Of a DNA stretch of 38,924 nucleotides, positions 7,687-16,030 are shown piece after piece. The stretch comes from Clostridiales bacterium. Its GTDB lineage: Bacteria; Bacillota; Clostridia; Saccharofermentanales; Saccharofermentanaceae. The notes below the pieces were generated by a model. It had not been told where the DNA came from. It ran no database searches and saw only the letters and a program-made list of their open reading frames with translations. Position numbers and translations under genes: made by a program. The stretch covers positions 1 through 38,924 of the forward strand of contig JAFZQI010000035.1 in the NCBI GenBank assembly GCA_017620475.1, given 5' to 3'. The number at the start of each line of letters is the position of its first letter. Position 1 is the first letter of the stretch.

Positions 7687-8548
7687 TCTCTCCTCCTTGA
7701 AGCGCTTCCATCATTTTCACCGCCGTAACCGTCTCGTACACGTTGTGGATGCGCACGCAGGCCGCCTTGTTTTCCCGGCAGAAGAGAGAGACCGCTGCAG
7801 TTGCCGCGTCCCGTCTATCGGCAGGAACACCTCCCAGCGTCTCACCGATGAAACGCTTCCGGGAAGGCCCGATCAGAAGAGGATATCCTTCGTTCTGAAT
7901 CCTCGGGATCGAGCGGATCAGCGTAAGGGATTCCTGAGTATCGGTTCCGAATCCGATTCCCGGATCAAAAATCATATTATTAGCTTTGATTCCCGCTTTT
8001 TGGGCGATTTCGGCACTTTTTTCGAAGAATCGGAGACAATCGGATACGATATCGCCTTTTCTTTCGAAGATCTTCGCATCTGTATAATTCGCCATGATTA
8101 CGACTCCTGCACCATACTGCGAGACCACATCGGCCATTTCCGGATCGTATTGGAGTCCCCAGACATCATTAATGATCGATGCACCGAAACGAAGCGCTTC
8201 TCTGGCGGTCTTGCTTTTGTAGGTATCGATGGAAACAGGGATCTTCACTTCCTTAAGGATAAGCTGCAATGCCGGGATCAATCGCGATAATTCTTCATCA
8301 GCGGAGATCCTCTCACTTCCGGGGCGGGTCGACTCGGCACCGATATCCAGAATATCCGCACCATCCTCCTGAAGACCGAGGGCACCGATACGGGCATGTT
8401 CAGGGGTATAGAAACTGCCGCCGTCCGAGAACGAATCCGGCGTAACATTCAGGATCCCCATCACCAGCATCCGCTTGCCGTAATCCAGAGTCTGCTCACG
8501 AATGCTCCATTTTCCAAAAACTGCTGAAGTGTTCCCGTCCTGTGTCAT
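7679..8548 (-). CDS. folP: Dihydropteroate synthase
   Basis: 289 residues. VMGILNVTPDSFSDGG, the DILDIGAESTRPGSERI motif, SIDTYKSKTAREAL and IFDPGIGFG are the hallmarks of DHPS. The enzyme condenses hydroxymethyl-dihydropterin pyrophosphate with p-aminobenzoate and is the sulfonamide target. It starts 16 bases after folE and overlaps folB by eight bases. Nothing unusual was seen in the active-site motifs. Confidence 0.96.
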   Translation of the reverse strand: MTQDGNTSAVFGKWSIREQTLDYGKRMLVMGILNVTPDSFSDGGSFYTPEHARIGALGLQEDGADILDIGAESTRPGSERISADEELSRLIPALQLILKEVKIPVSIDTYKSKTAREALRFGASIINDVWGLQYDPEMADVVSQYGAGVVIMANYTDAKIFERKGDIVSDCLRFFEKSAEIAQKAGIKANNMIFDPGIGFGTDTQESLTLIRSIPRIQNEGYPLLIGPSRKRFIGETLGGVPADRRDAATAAVSLFCRENKAACVRIHNVYETVTAVKMMEALQGGENG

Positions 8549-8564
8549 GTCATCTCACCTGTTC

Positions 8565-9188
8565 TTAAAGGATATTTCTCGGACGGTTGATCAGCGCCAG
8601 CGCCTCTGAACGCGTTCTGGCATCTGAGCGGCATCCTCCGCGCATCGCCGAAGTGACGGTTTTTGAGCCCGGTTTACGGATACCCCTCATCGTCATGCAA
8701 AGGTGTTCGGCTTCGATCACTACACAGACCGAGAGTGCATCCACCGCTTCCTGGATCGTATCGGCGATCTCCGATGTCAGTCTCTCCTGAAGCTGGGGCT
8801 TTCGAGACAGCGTGTCCACAATACGGGCAACCTTGGAAAGTCCGAGGATCTTACCGTTCTTCGGTACATAGACCACATGCGCTTTACCGTGGAAAGGCAG
8901 GAGATGATGCTCACACATGGAATAAAAAGGGATATCTCCGATGAGGATCATCTCATCATTTCCCGTCTCCGTAAATGTCTTAATGTCCTTATGAATGTCG
9001 CGGTGAAGTCCTGAGAATACCTCACCATACATCCGTGCCACACGATTCGGGGTCTCCAGAAGTCCTTCCCTGTTCGGATCTTCGCCTACAGCGATCAGGA
9101 TCTCTCTTACGGCGTTCTCGATCCGTTCCAGATCCATGCCTTCTCGGCTCTCCTCCGGTACCCGGAAATCGTCATCATAAATGCTCAT
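8565..9188 (-). CDS. folE: GTP cyclohydrolase I
   Basis: 207 residues. The zinc ligands lie in [19 protein letters not shown], followed by [23 protein letters not shown] and a C-terminal [21 protein letters not shown]. This is the type IA enzyme that converts GTP to 7,8-dihydroneopterin triphosphate, the first folate step. It begins only 12 bases after the stop of an AraC-family regulator, with GGAGAAAG as ribosome-binding site, so no separate promoter fits between them; one could lie inside the regulator gene. Confidence 0.96.
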   Translation of the reverse strand: MSIYDDDFRVPEESREGMDLERIENAVREILIAVGEDPNREGLLETPNRVARMYGEVFSGLHRDIHKDIKTFTETGNDEMILIGDIPFYSMCEHHLLPFHGKAHVVYVPKNGKILGLSKVARIVDTLSRKPQLQERLTSEIADTIQEAVDALSVCVVIEAEHLCMTMRGIRKPGSKTVTSAMRGGCRSDARTRSEALALINRPRNIL

Positions 9189-9200
9189 TGCTCTTTCTCC

Positions 9201-10196
9201 TTATTCTGCGTACTTATGTCTGTATTCCATCGGTGTCATGCCCTTCTGCTTGCGGAAGGCCACATTGAACCTCTGCGGACTGGAAAAGCCCACCTGGGTC
9301 GCAATCCCGCTGACCTTGATCTCCTTTTGTGCCAGCAGGCGGCAGGCCGCCTCAATGCGGATCTGCATCAGATAATTCATCGGGCTGATGCCGAATTCAT
9401 CTCGAAAAGCTCTGGTAAAATACCCCTGGCTTAAGAACACATACGAAGCGGTCTCTGCCACGGTGACGCCGCGATCATAATTCTCATCAAGATAGTCACG
9501 TGCAATCAGGACCAGTTCTCTGGCTTTACCGTTTTTCACACGAAGGCTCTCTTCCCACTCTTCCCGCAGTGCCCGCGAAAGCGTGATCAGAAGCTCCATC
9601 GTCAGGATCTGCATCATCATATCCTTGGCATAAGCATCCTGACGGCTCTCCCGCATGATACGCTCTGCCAGCGTTCCGATCGCCTGACGGCTCTTGCCGG
9701 AGATCATCAGATAAGGAGCGATTTCGCCGCGCGCCGTCTCACCCTGTGCAAAATCCAGGAAGGATTCCAGCGGGAAAGATGAAACATTCTCCTGAAGGAA
9801 AGACACCGTGGGGCCTCCCCGAAGCCTTCCGTTCGCCATCGGCTGTGTATCCTTCGGCTTCGACAGGAGTGCCTGCTGCGCCTTGGCAATATCCGAAGAG
9901 AAACCGAAGTAGAGAACGACCATGTCGGCCGGTCCTTCCAGGACCCGTACCGAGTGTGTCATCTGCGGACGGATGATCAGGGTCGAACCCTTTGTCACCT
10001 GTACGATCTTGCCGTTGATGGTAAACTCACATTTCCCCCGGCGCAGGTACAAAAGCTCGTGAGAGGTATGTCTGCTGGCAGTCGGAAAAGGCGTAGAGGT
10101 CTCGTAACAATGTTCCACGCCTTCAAACACCACCGGTATCGAGCCGGAAGATTCCAGAATACTTTTTTCAAAAGCCGGTAACAGATCTTCTACCAT
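9201..10196 (-). CDS. AraC-family transcriptional regulator
   Basis: 331 residues from the ATG at 10196, chosen because AGGAG lies seven bases upstream; a TTG two codons earlier would be too close to it. Residues 1-110 form a cupin-like sensor region (ELLYLRRGKCEFTINGKIVQVTKGSTLIIRPQMTHSV). The C-terminal third holds two helix-turn-helix motifs (VAETASYVFLSQGYFTRAFRDEFG and VSGIATQVGFSSPQRFNVAFRKQKG), ending in MTPMEYR. Family members usually sense a sugar or other small ligand. It lies 29 bases downstream of the esterase-like gene and 12 bases upstream of folE, so it is probably cotranscribed with the former; the natural target is likely that gene. Confidence 0.9.
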   Translation of the reverse strand: MVEDLLPAFEKSILESSGSIPVVFEGVEHCYETSTPFPTASRHTSHELLYLRRGKCEFTINGKIVQVTKGSTLIIRPQMTHSVRVLEGPADMVVLYFGFSSDIAKAQQALLSKPKDTQPMANGRLRGGPTVSFLQENVSSFPLESFLDFAQGETARGEIAPYLMISGKSRQAIGTLAERIMRESRQDAYAKDMMMQILTMELLITLSRALREEWEESLRVKNGKARELVLIARDYLDENYDRGVTVAETASYVFLSQGYFTRAFRDEFGISPMNYLMQIRIEAACRLLAQKEIKVSGIATQVGFSSPQRFNVAFRKQKGMTPMEYRHKYAE

Positions 10197-10225
10197 AGGC
10201 AATCTCCTTTCTCACAGGCCTTCAC

Positions 10226-12724
10226 TTACGGAAGGAAACGGATGTTATCGATATAGATCGCGCCGGAGCGCTGTCTGTCGAAGATGGTAAAGATCAGATC
10301 CGATATCTCCATCTCATCGAACGAGGACCAGTTCAATGTAATCGTCTGCCATCTCAGTCCGATCTGGATGGTGGCCTCTCCACGGAAACCGGAGATCTGC
10401 ATGGTCTTCTCACACTGATCCGGATTAAAGACATCCAGACAGATCTTCCTGGCCTTCGAGAAACGAAGCGGAGCCATCACGGAAGCATACGAAAGGACCG
10501 GTCCGAACGAAAGAAGGCTGTTCTCCGGCTCATATTCGATACGAAGGGAAGCTGCTCCCTGCGTCTTATTCATGACTTCCCGGAAGATATTGGCCTTACC
10601 TTTTGTCACCTGGAAGGTCTGAAGCTTTTCAAAATCGCTGTCCCAAGTCTTTTTGCCGATGAAATCAATGTCTTCGCAGGACGTAAACGTCAGATCCGGG
10701 CAATACTCGGAGGGAATACGGTCAAAGCGGAAAGGCAGTACCGGCAGATCGATACGGTTACGGAACGTAGCCTGATGCGGGATTGGAGAATAACCGTAGG
10801 TTACGCCAACCGGATCCAGGACATCGTCATTCCAGACCATCACGCGTACCCCGTGGAGGATACGGGCGGAAGCCGGAACGTATACCCGGCTCTCATCGCA
10901 CACGGCAAACCCGCGCAGTACCGATTCATTTTCGGACAAACGCAGACCATCAACCGTATTATCAAAGGAAAGCATGACCTTGTTTCCGATCACCTCGACA
11001 CCGACGCATTCCGGAGAAGATGCCGGCATCTTGGGCGTGAAGTGAAGACCCAGTGCAATGCAGGATAATCTTCGGCCCAAAGTAAAGGATACGGCCTTAT
11101 TAGGAAGGAGAAGATCATGCTGTCCAAGAATACCGATAGGCATTGGGAATTTCCTTCGGATCGCGCACAGCGTCTCATTAAACTCCACATGTCTGTACGG
11201 GAATTCCGGATCCATGGCATCCGGATGTAGCTGCAGGATGATAAAGGAAGGGACCTGATGCTTGTCCTCGATCCTCCTCGGGCCGAAAACGCCGGCGAGG
11301 TCGATCAGGAGCTGACGCACCATAGCAGTATAGGGTTTTCCGATCTGGGCATCCGAAGCATCCGGAGCAAATACGATGCCTCGGATACTGGAATCGCACA
11401 GCGGTGCCAGTTTGTGGTTGAAGAACACGGACATCATATCCTGTGGACCGACCAGAGGACGGTGCGCTGCTTCTGAAACCAGAGTCTCCGTCTGGATCGT
11501 CTCCGCTGACGGAATGATGGAATTCAGAAGATCAAGATTATTCTTTCGTTCTTTCTCATAATGTGCCAGCTCCTCGGACGGGAATGAAAGCGGGGGTTCA
11601 TCCTCGGATTCGTCCTCCTCGGGCTCCGGCGGAAGGGCTTCTTCCAGAGAATCCGTCGGGATACTTTCAGCCTTGACATCCTTCTCTTCAGAATCTTGTT
11701 GTTCGGAAGTACCTTGTTCTTTAGAAGTATCTTCTTCCGAGGCGTTATCGTTCGGTTCTTCTCCACCATCGGAAGCATCTTCGGATTTTTCTTCGGTTAC
11801 GGGTTTTCCGCCCTGGTGATCTTCGAAGGCCAGTGCTCCCTCGGGATCGATCGGAACATCGCACTTTTCTTCATCTTCAAATACCAGCGATTCTTCACTC
11901 TTGGGTTCCCCCTCACCGTCTTCATCCTCTTTGATGATGCTTCCGGTCTTGATCGCTTCTTTCTTTTCGGTCAGACGGGCAACATTCGCTCTCCATCCGT
12001 CTTCGTCAAAATACAGGTTTCTGTCTTCCAGATATCCCCTGATCGTATCGTTGCCATCGATACCTTCATGGGACAGCCAGCGGTAGATCGGCGCATAATC
12101 TTCTGCCAGATCAAGGATACCTACCGGGTAGTGCAGCTGCTCGGCCAGGTGGTATGCATACGAGAATGCTACCGAGGATACATTTGCCAGTTCACGTGTA
12201 TCCCGGATACGGATCCACTTGCTGTCTTCCTCCGTCATCACCGGTTCGTAAGAAATATCTTCGATATGCTCCAGCTTGCCTCTCTTCGGAGAATAGAAGC
12301 GGAGAAGCGGCATGACATCTTTTTTCAGAGGAGTCCTTGGAGCCGCCGTTTCGGCAATCGCTTGAGACAGCGGACGGCCGCCGAACATGACCCAGACATC
12401 GCCGCATCGGCAATCCTCGATCGTCAGGCTCTTCGTAAGCGAATGGAAAACAAGTGTATAGGCGTCAGTCGAAGAACGGTAAGCCGGTAACTCAAAGCGG
12501 AAACTGCCGTCTTCTTCCGAGACCGTCTCCAGACTCAAAATGACACCGTAATCGGTATCAAGTTTAGAAACCTTACGGCCATCTGTCGGGTCCTTCATAA
12601 CCTCGAGCGTAACCGGAACCTTCGCGGTTCCTACCTCACCCCGTAATACTACCGGTACGCCCTGCTGGAAAACCATACCCGGAGAGATCCAGGATGGCAG
12701 ACGTATATCGTTGTTCTGCGTCAT
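10226..12724 (-). CDS. Sialate O-acetylesterase-like protein, catalytic residues lost, with acidic insertion and C-terminal jelly-roll-like domain
   Basis: An 832-residue protein. The family layout of SASA-type esterases is recognisable from end to end: LPSWISPGMVFQQGVPV (9-25), GDVWVMFGG (108-116), HYPVGILDLAEDYAPIYRW (198-216), FFNHKLAPLCDSSIRGIVF (434-452), NKAVSFTLGRRLSCIALG (542-559), and the closing beta domain at about 570-667. The nucleophile motif GQSN[M] reads GGRPL, the YQGES block reads APDAS, and DIHP reads DLLLP, so serine and histidine are both missing. Residues 263-387 are an acidic, Glu/Asp/Ser-rich, probably disordered insertion. Residues about 690-832 resemble a carbohydrate-binding jelly roll ending in YIDNIRF. 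No signal peptide or membrane segment is seen, so it is probably cytoplasmic. GGAAAGG precedes the ATG. Function unknown; sugar binding without hydrolysis is my inference. Confidence 0.8.
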   Translation of the reverse strand: MTQNNDIRLPSWISPGMVFQQGVPVVLRGEVGTAKVPVTLEVMKDPTDGRKVSKLDTDYGVILSLETVSEEDGSFRFELPAYRSSTDAYTLVFHSLTKSLTIEDCRCGDVWVMFGGRPLSQAIAETAAPRTPLKKDVMPLLRFYSPKRGKLEHIEDISYEPVMTEEDSKWIRIRDTRELANVSSVAFSYAYHLAEQLHYPVGILDLAEDYAPIYRWLSHEGIDGNDTIRGYLEDRNLYFDEDGWRANVARLTEKKEAIKTGSIIKEDEDGEGEPKSEESLVFEDEEKCDVPIDPEGALAFEDHQGGKPVTEEKSEDASDGGEEPNDNASEEDTSKEQGTSEQQDSEEKDVKAESIPTDSLEEALPPEPEEDESEDEPPLSFPSEELAHYEKERKNNLDLLNSIIPSAETIQTETLVSEAAHRPLVGPQDMMSVFFNHKLAPLCDSSIRGIVFAPDASDAQIGKPYTAMVRQLLIDLAGVFGPRRIEDKHQVPSFIILQLHPDAMDPEFPYRHVEFNETLCAIRRKFPMPIGILGQHDLLLPNKAVSFTLGRRLSCIALGLHFTPKMPASSPECVGVEVIGNKVMLSFDNTVDGLRLSENESVLRGFAVCDESRVYVPASARILHGVRVMVWNDDVLDPVGVTYGYSPIPHQATFRNRIDLPVLPFRFDRIPSEYCPDLTFTSCEDIDFIGKKTWDSDFEKLQTFQVTKGKANIFREVMNKTQGAASLRIEYEPENSLLSFGPVLSYASVMAPLRFSKARKICLDVFNPDQCEKTMQISGFRGEATIQIGLRWQTITLNWSSFDEMEISDLIFTIFDRQRSGAIYIDNIRFLP

Positions 12725-12762
12725 ATTGATCGAAACCTTTCCATTCTTCTCACTTAGCTTCT

Positions 12763-12768
12763 ATTATA
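12763..12768 (-). promoter_or_regulatory. Possible -10 element for the esterase-like gene
   Basis: A perfect TATAAT on the minus strand lies about 40 bases before the ATG. No convincing -35 hexamer is seen at the usual distance, which would fit an activator-dependent promoter (an AraC protein is encoded next door), but this is weak evidence. Confidence 0.35.
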
Positions 12769-12878
12769 CGACAACTTTCTTTTTTCGCCTATAAAGGGAT
12801 GAATATGATTTCTGCGTATAAAATACCACCTACGTTCGCATTTTCTTGAAAAACGGGCAACAATTTTCGCATATATCA

Positions 12879-12908
12879 TTTACCCGCTCGTTCTCCCCCC
12901 TGTATGAT
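12879..12908 (+). promoter_or_regulatory. Possible promoter of the XRE regulator gene
   Basis: TTTACC and TATGAT are spaced by 18 bases, about 35 bases before the start codon. The match to consensus is moderate. Confidence 0.35.
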
Positions 12909-12944
12909 GGAAACACCATAAATAATTTTGAAAGGAGGTGCCAT

Positions 12945-13193
12945 ATGGACGAATCCGTAATTCTCGGCCGCGTGGTCCGGGCTCTTCGTTTGGAGAAAGA
13001 GATGTCACAGTTTGAAGTATGTACCCGTTCCGGACTCAATCTCTCCTACTACTGCAAGATCGAGCGCGGGGAAGCAAATCCTTCTGTCAAGAAGTTATAT
13101 GCGATCCTGCGTGCACTGGATGTTTCGCCCATTCAATTCATCGATCTGACCATGCTGGAGCTGGAATTCTTCCTGATTCAGCCCGCAGTCTGA
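12945..13193 (+). CDS. Small XRE-family helix-turn-helix regulator
   Basis: 82 residues, from an ATG at 12945 preceded by AAAGGAGGT. The frame stays open further upstream, but the ribosome-binding site and family length fix this start. A single Cro/C1-type HTH spans residues about 6-62 (LGRVVRALRLEKEMSQFEVC, SGLNLSYYCKIERGEANPS, KLYAILRALDVSP). There is no sensor or oligomerisation domain beyond a short hydrophobic tail (MLELEFFLIQ), which could mediate dimerisation. It is divergent from the esterase-like gene with about 220 bases between the start codons, and it precedes an AraC gene on the same strand. Such stand-alone HTH proteins occur in mobile elements and as chromosomal regulators; no phage genes are nearby. 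Confidence 0.88.
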   Translation: MDESVILGRVVRALRLEKEMSQFEVCTRSGLNLSYYCKIERGEANPSVKKLYAILRALDVSPIQFIDLTMLELEFFLIQPAV

Positions 13194-13229
13194 AAAAATG
13201 TCATTATTTTGTGCTTTTTCTTTCTTTTC

Positions 13230-13257
13230 TTGTCACAAAATGGTATTCTGATATAGG
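13230..13257 (+). promoter_or_regulatory. Possible promoter of the second AraC-family gene
   Basis: TTGTCA and TATAGG are spaced by 16 bases, about 40 bases before the start codon. Confidence 0.35.
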
Positions 13258-13296
13258 TAGTCGGTAAAAGCCCGGCAAGCAGAAAGAGAGAACCAA

Positions 13297-14238
13297 ATGA
13301 GTATTGACAGAAGCATGAACACATCCTATGCCTTGTACGAAGACCTCCACCGTGCGAATCTTTCCGGCGCGATTGCAAGTTGTCTTCACTTTCTAGACAA
13401 GGGAAATCCCTGCCGTGAAATTGCGCCGCACTATCACGATTTCATCGAGATCATCTACGGCATTCATGGCAGATTCTCTGCCACGATGGCGGACCGTGAA
13501 GTGGAAGTCAATGAAGGCGATATGCTTCTGATCAACGTCAACGAGATCCACGCATTCCGCCACTTCGAGCCGTGCGAATACTATTGCCTGCAGTTCGATC
13601 CGGCACTTTTCTTCTCTTCCCCGGCCTATTCCACCGGAGCGAAGTATATCCTGCCGTTCCTGATGTCCACTTCCGTAGGCCCGTCACGATTGATCAGCAA
13701 TTCACTTCTGGCAAAGAAAGAAGAATTGGAAGGCACTCAGATTCCGGACTACATCCGGGATTATCACGAGGAATTCAGCAAACAGGAACCGGGCTATGAA
13801 CTGGCGATCCGGGCAGACATCTACCGGATCTTCCTATGGTATCTCCGCAGGATGGAGAAAAACGGCATCTCCCTTCAGAACACATCCAATGTCCGCCAGG
13901 AAGATATCATCCGTCTCAATTCTGTTTTGGATTTCATTCATGAGAATTACACGCAGCCGGTCCTCGCCGAGAAGATGGCAAAGATGTGCAACATGAGCTA
14001 CAGTTACTTCTCTCGCTTCTTCCGTCACTGCATGGGGCAGACTTTCTCGGATTATCTTCTCTATGTCCGGCTTACCGAAGCGGAGAAACTTCTCATCACC
14101 ACATCGAAAAGCATCAGCCAGATCGCTTTGGATACGGGATTTTCCACCTCGAGTTACTTTATCACGCAATTCAAGAAACACCGCCACATCACGCCCAAAC
14201 AGTTAAAGCAGAAGATATCCGCAGTTTCTGCAGGATGA
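13297..14238 (+). CDS. AraC-family transcriptional regulator
   Basis: 313 residues. The N-terminal half is a cupin-type ligand domain (HYHDFIEIIYGIHGRFSATM followed by VEVNEGDMLLINVNEIHAF). The C-terminal region carries the two AraC helix-turn-helix motifs (LAEKMAKMCNMSYSYFSRFFRHCMG and ISQIALDTGFSTSSYFITQFKKHRH), ending in ITPKQLKQ. The ribosome-binding site is AGAAAGAGAG. It lies about 100 bases after the XRE gene with its own possible promoter. Regulatory target not evident; the esterase-like gene or distant sugar genes are possible. Confidence 0.92.
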   Translation: MSIDRSMNTSYALYEDLHRANLSGAIASCLHFLDKGNPCREIAPHYHDFIEIIYGIHGRFSATMADREVEVNEGDMLLINVNEIHAFRHFEPCEYYCLQFDPALFFSSPAYSTGAKYILPFLMSTSVGPSRLISNSLLAKKEELEGTQIPDYIRDYHEEFSKQEPGYELAIRADIYRIFLWYLRRMEKNGISLQNTSNVRQEDIIRLNSVLDFIHENYTQPVLAEKMAKMCNMSYSYFSRFFRHCMGQTFSDYLLYVRLTEAEKLLITTSKSISQIALDTGFSTSSYFITQFKKHRHITPKQLKQKISAVSAG

Positions 14239-14274
14239 CCGGCGGATCAGATCACTTCTTTCGGAAGAATAAAC

Positions 14275-15072
14275 TTACCCCTGCACGGGCTCATACTGCA
14301 CCGGCGCTATCACCAGTTCGATTCCATAGTCACGGATTTCCTGAACCATTTCCGGAGAAATGCCGGAATCGGTGATCAGTACATTGATCCTGTCTGCCGG
14401 AATAAAGGAAGAGGTCGAATCCGCATTTAATTTGGATGAATCCACCAGCGCGATGCAGCGTTTGCATTTGTCGGCGAATCTCTTTTTCAGTTCCAGCTCA
14501 TAGAAGTTATGACCAGTAAGTCCGGAAGTCAGTGAGAATCCGTTTCCCGATACAAAATAACTGTCACCGCTGATATGGCGGAGCATTTCTTCGCAAAGCA
14601 GTCCCTCGATGGCGCCTGAATGCGGACGGAGAACACCGCCTACCAGAACCGTTCGGAAATTGCTGTATCTCTGGATCTCCATAGCCGTATGGATACCGTT
14701 GGTCACGATCGTAATATTTTCCAGTTTGCTGATAAACGGGATCATGTGGAAAGTAGTGGAGCTTGCATCGATAAAGATCGTCTCTCCTTCATGGACATAC
14801 TTGCCGGCTTCTTTACCGATGGCCGTCTTCTCCATGACACACTGTACGCTTCTGAGCATATAGTTTTCGCGATTAGATGATTCTTTCACGGAATCGGATA
14901 TTCTGGCTCCGCCATGGAAGCGTACGATCGCTCCTTCCCGTTCCAGATCACGAAGGTCGCTTCGGATCGTGGCTCCGGTCACCTGAAGACGTGCCTGCAG
15001 TTCCGTTGTCAGGATACGGTTTTCACTTGCCAGGATCTCCAGTATCCTTTTTCTTCTGTCAACATTGATCAT
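14275..15072 (-). CDS. DeoR-family transcriptional regulator
   Basis: 265 residues. The N-terminal DeoR winged helix-turn-helix reads DRRKRILEILASENRILTTELQARLQVTGATIRSDLRDLEREGAIVRFHGGA in segments over residues 5-57. The C-terminal DeoR sensor domain follows, with the GETIFIDASSTTFHMIPFI and TIVTNGIHTAMEI motifs that bind phosphorylated sugars in the family. GAGGAGA precedes the ATG, and a strong promoter (TTGACA-17-TATCAT) lies upstream, so it is expressed alone. Its 3' end is convergent with the AraC gene. The effector is probably a sugar phosphate; no sugar kinase or catabolic gene is adjacent. Confidence 0.93.
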   Translation of the reverse strand: MINVDRRKRILEILASENRILTTELQARLQVTGATIRSDLRDLEREGAIVRFHGGARISDSVKESSNRENYMLRSVQCVMEKTAIGKEAGKYVHEGETIFIDASSTTFHMIPFISKLENITIVTNGIHTAMEIQRYSNFRTVLVGGVLRPHSGAIEGLLCEEMLRHISGDSYFVSGNGFSLTSGLTGHNFYELELKKRFADKCKRCIALVDSSKLNADSTSSFIPADRINVLITDSGISPEMVQEIRDYGIELVIAPVQYEPVQG

Positions 15073-15113
15073 GTTCTATCTCCTCGAATCGCAACAAACT
15101 AAAGGTGAAATCT

Positions 15114-15142
15114 ATGATAGACGGCACATCTTCGTTTGTCAA
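15114..15142 (-). promoter_or_regulatory. Promoter of the DeoR-family gene
   Basis: Consensus -35 TTGACA and -10 TATCAT separated by exactly 17 bases on the minus strand, about 40 bases before the ATG. Confidence 0.8.
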
Positions 15143-15190
15143 CGGATTTTCTTTCATTTCTTTTCACTTCTTTTTCACAAGTCGGGATAT

Positions 15191-15230
15191 AAAAAGAAAA
15201 GCTGTTTCTTCGTTTCATCGAAGAAACAGC
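15191..15230 (-). terminator. Intrinsic terminator of tRNA-Gln
   Basis: A perfect 12-base-pair stem (GCTGTTTCTTCG with its complement) and a six-base loop, followed on the minus strand by TTTTCTTTTT. It starts four bases after the encoded CCA of the tRNA. Confidence 0.92.
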
Positions 15231-15234
15231 CTTG

Positions 15235-15308
15235 TGGCTGCCGAACTAGGATTCGAACCCAGACAGACGGTGCCAGAAACCGGAGTGCTACCCTTACACA
15301 ATTCGGCA
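15235..15308 (-). tRNA. tRNA-Gln (anticodon CUG)
   Basis: A 74-base cloverleaf including an encoded CCA. The acceptor arm TGCCGAA pairs with TTCGGCA, the D stem is GTGT/GCAC, the anticodon loop is TTCTGGC (anticodon CTG, reads CAG), and the T arm is CTGGG-TTCGAAT-CCTAG. The first anticodon-stem pair (27:43) is a C:U mismatch; all other stems pair. It has its own promoter and terminator and stands alone rather than in a tRNA array. Confidence 0.93.
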
Positions 15309-15330
15309 ATGTTGTTAATCAACGTTTGAA

Positions 15331-15359
15331 AGTATACCAAAAGAATTTCGATAGTGCAA
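15331..15359 (-). promoter_or_regulatory. Promoter of tRNA-Gln
   Basis: TTGCAC and TATACT are separated by 17 bases on the minus strand. The predicted start lies about 15 bases before the mature tRNA 5' end. Confidence 0.8.
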
Positions 15360-15412
15360 TACTTTTTTGCCTCGTCCCGCAACAAAAATTCTACCGGGAC
15401 GGTTCTCTTTGG

Positions 15413-16030
15413 TCAGTTGGAAGAAGGTCTTTGGGACGGCATCTCCGGCGGGGTCTCCAGAGGCTCCATCAGTCCCAATTCCTCCGCCTTTCTTCTGACC
15501 ATCGCGATATCCTGCCAGAGTTTGATCCGCTCATTGTTGTTCCGAAGGATATAAGCAGGATGGAACGTCGGGAGGATCAGGTATCCGTTCTTCTCAATAA
15601 AAGCTCCACGGATCTGCGTCATTTTCGCATTCTTGTCTCCGGTAAAAAGCGTATACGCCGTCTTGCCGAGCAAAACGATGATCTTCGGCTTACAGATCAG
15701 GATCTGCTTTCCCAGAAGTTTCTTACACGTAGCCGCCTCGGCATCTGTCGGTACACGGTTCTCCGGCGGACGGCACTTCACGACATTGGCGATATGAAAA
15801 TCCTTCTGTGCGAAGCCCTGGGCGTCGAGAAGGAGCTGCAGAAGTCTTCCGGCCTGCCCGACAAAAGGCAGTCCCTGTTCATCCTCGGTCGCACCTGGAC
15901 CTTCGCCGACAAACATGATTGGCGCAACAACACTTCCGCGGTATATGACCACGTTCTTTCTTGTGGCCGCCAGCGGACATGCCTGACACTGATTACATTC
16001 TTCTACGAAATCGTTCCAGGAGATCTTCAT
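15413..16030 (-). CDS. Family 4 uracil-DNA glycosylase (Fe-S)
   Basis: 205 residues. The four cluster cysteines are seen as CQAC near residues 15-18 and, further on, VVKC and EAATC in VVKCRPPENRVPTDAEAATC. The active-site motif GEGPGATEDEQG and the late HPAYILRN motif are those of UDG family 4, which removes uracil from DNA to start base-excision repair. The C-terminal 20 residues (Pro, Ser-rich) extend beyond the usual domain. Its ATG overlaps the stop of the upstream Smr gene (ATGA), so the two are coupled. Confidence 0.93.
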   Translation of the reverse strand: MKISWNDFVEECNQCQACPLAATRKNVVIYRGSVVAPIMFVGEGPGATEDEQGLPFVGQAGRLLQLLLDAQGFAQKDFHIANVVKCRPPENRVPTDAEAATCKKLLGKQILICKPKIIVLLGKTAYTLFTGDKNAKMTQIRGAFIEKNGYLILPTFHPAYILRNNNERIKLWQDIAMVRRKAEELGLMEPLETPPEMPSQRPSSN

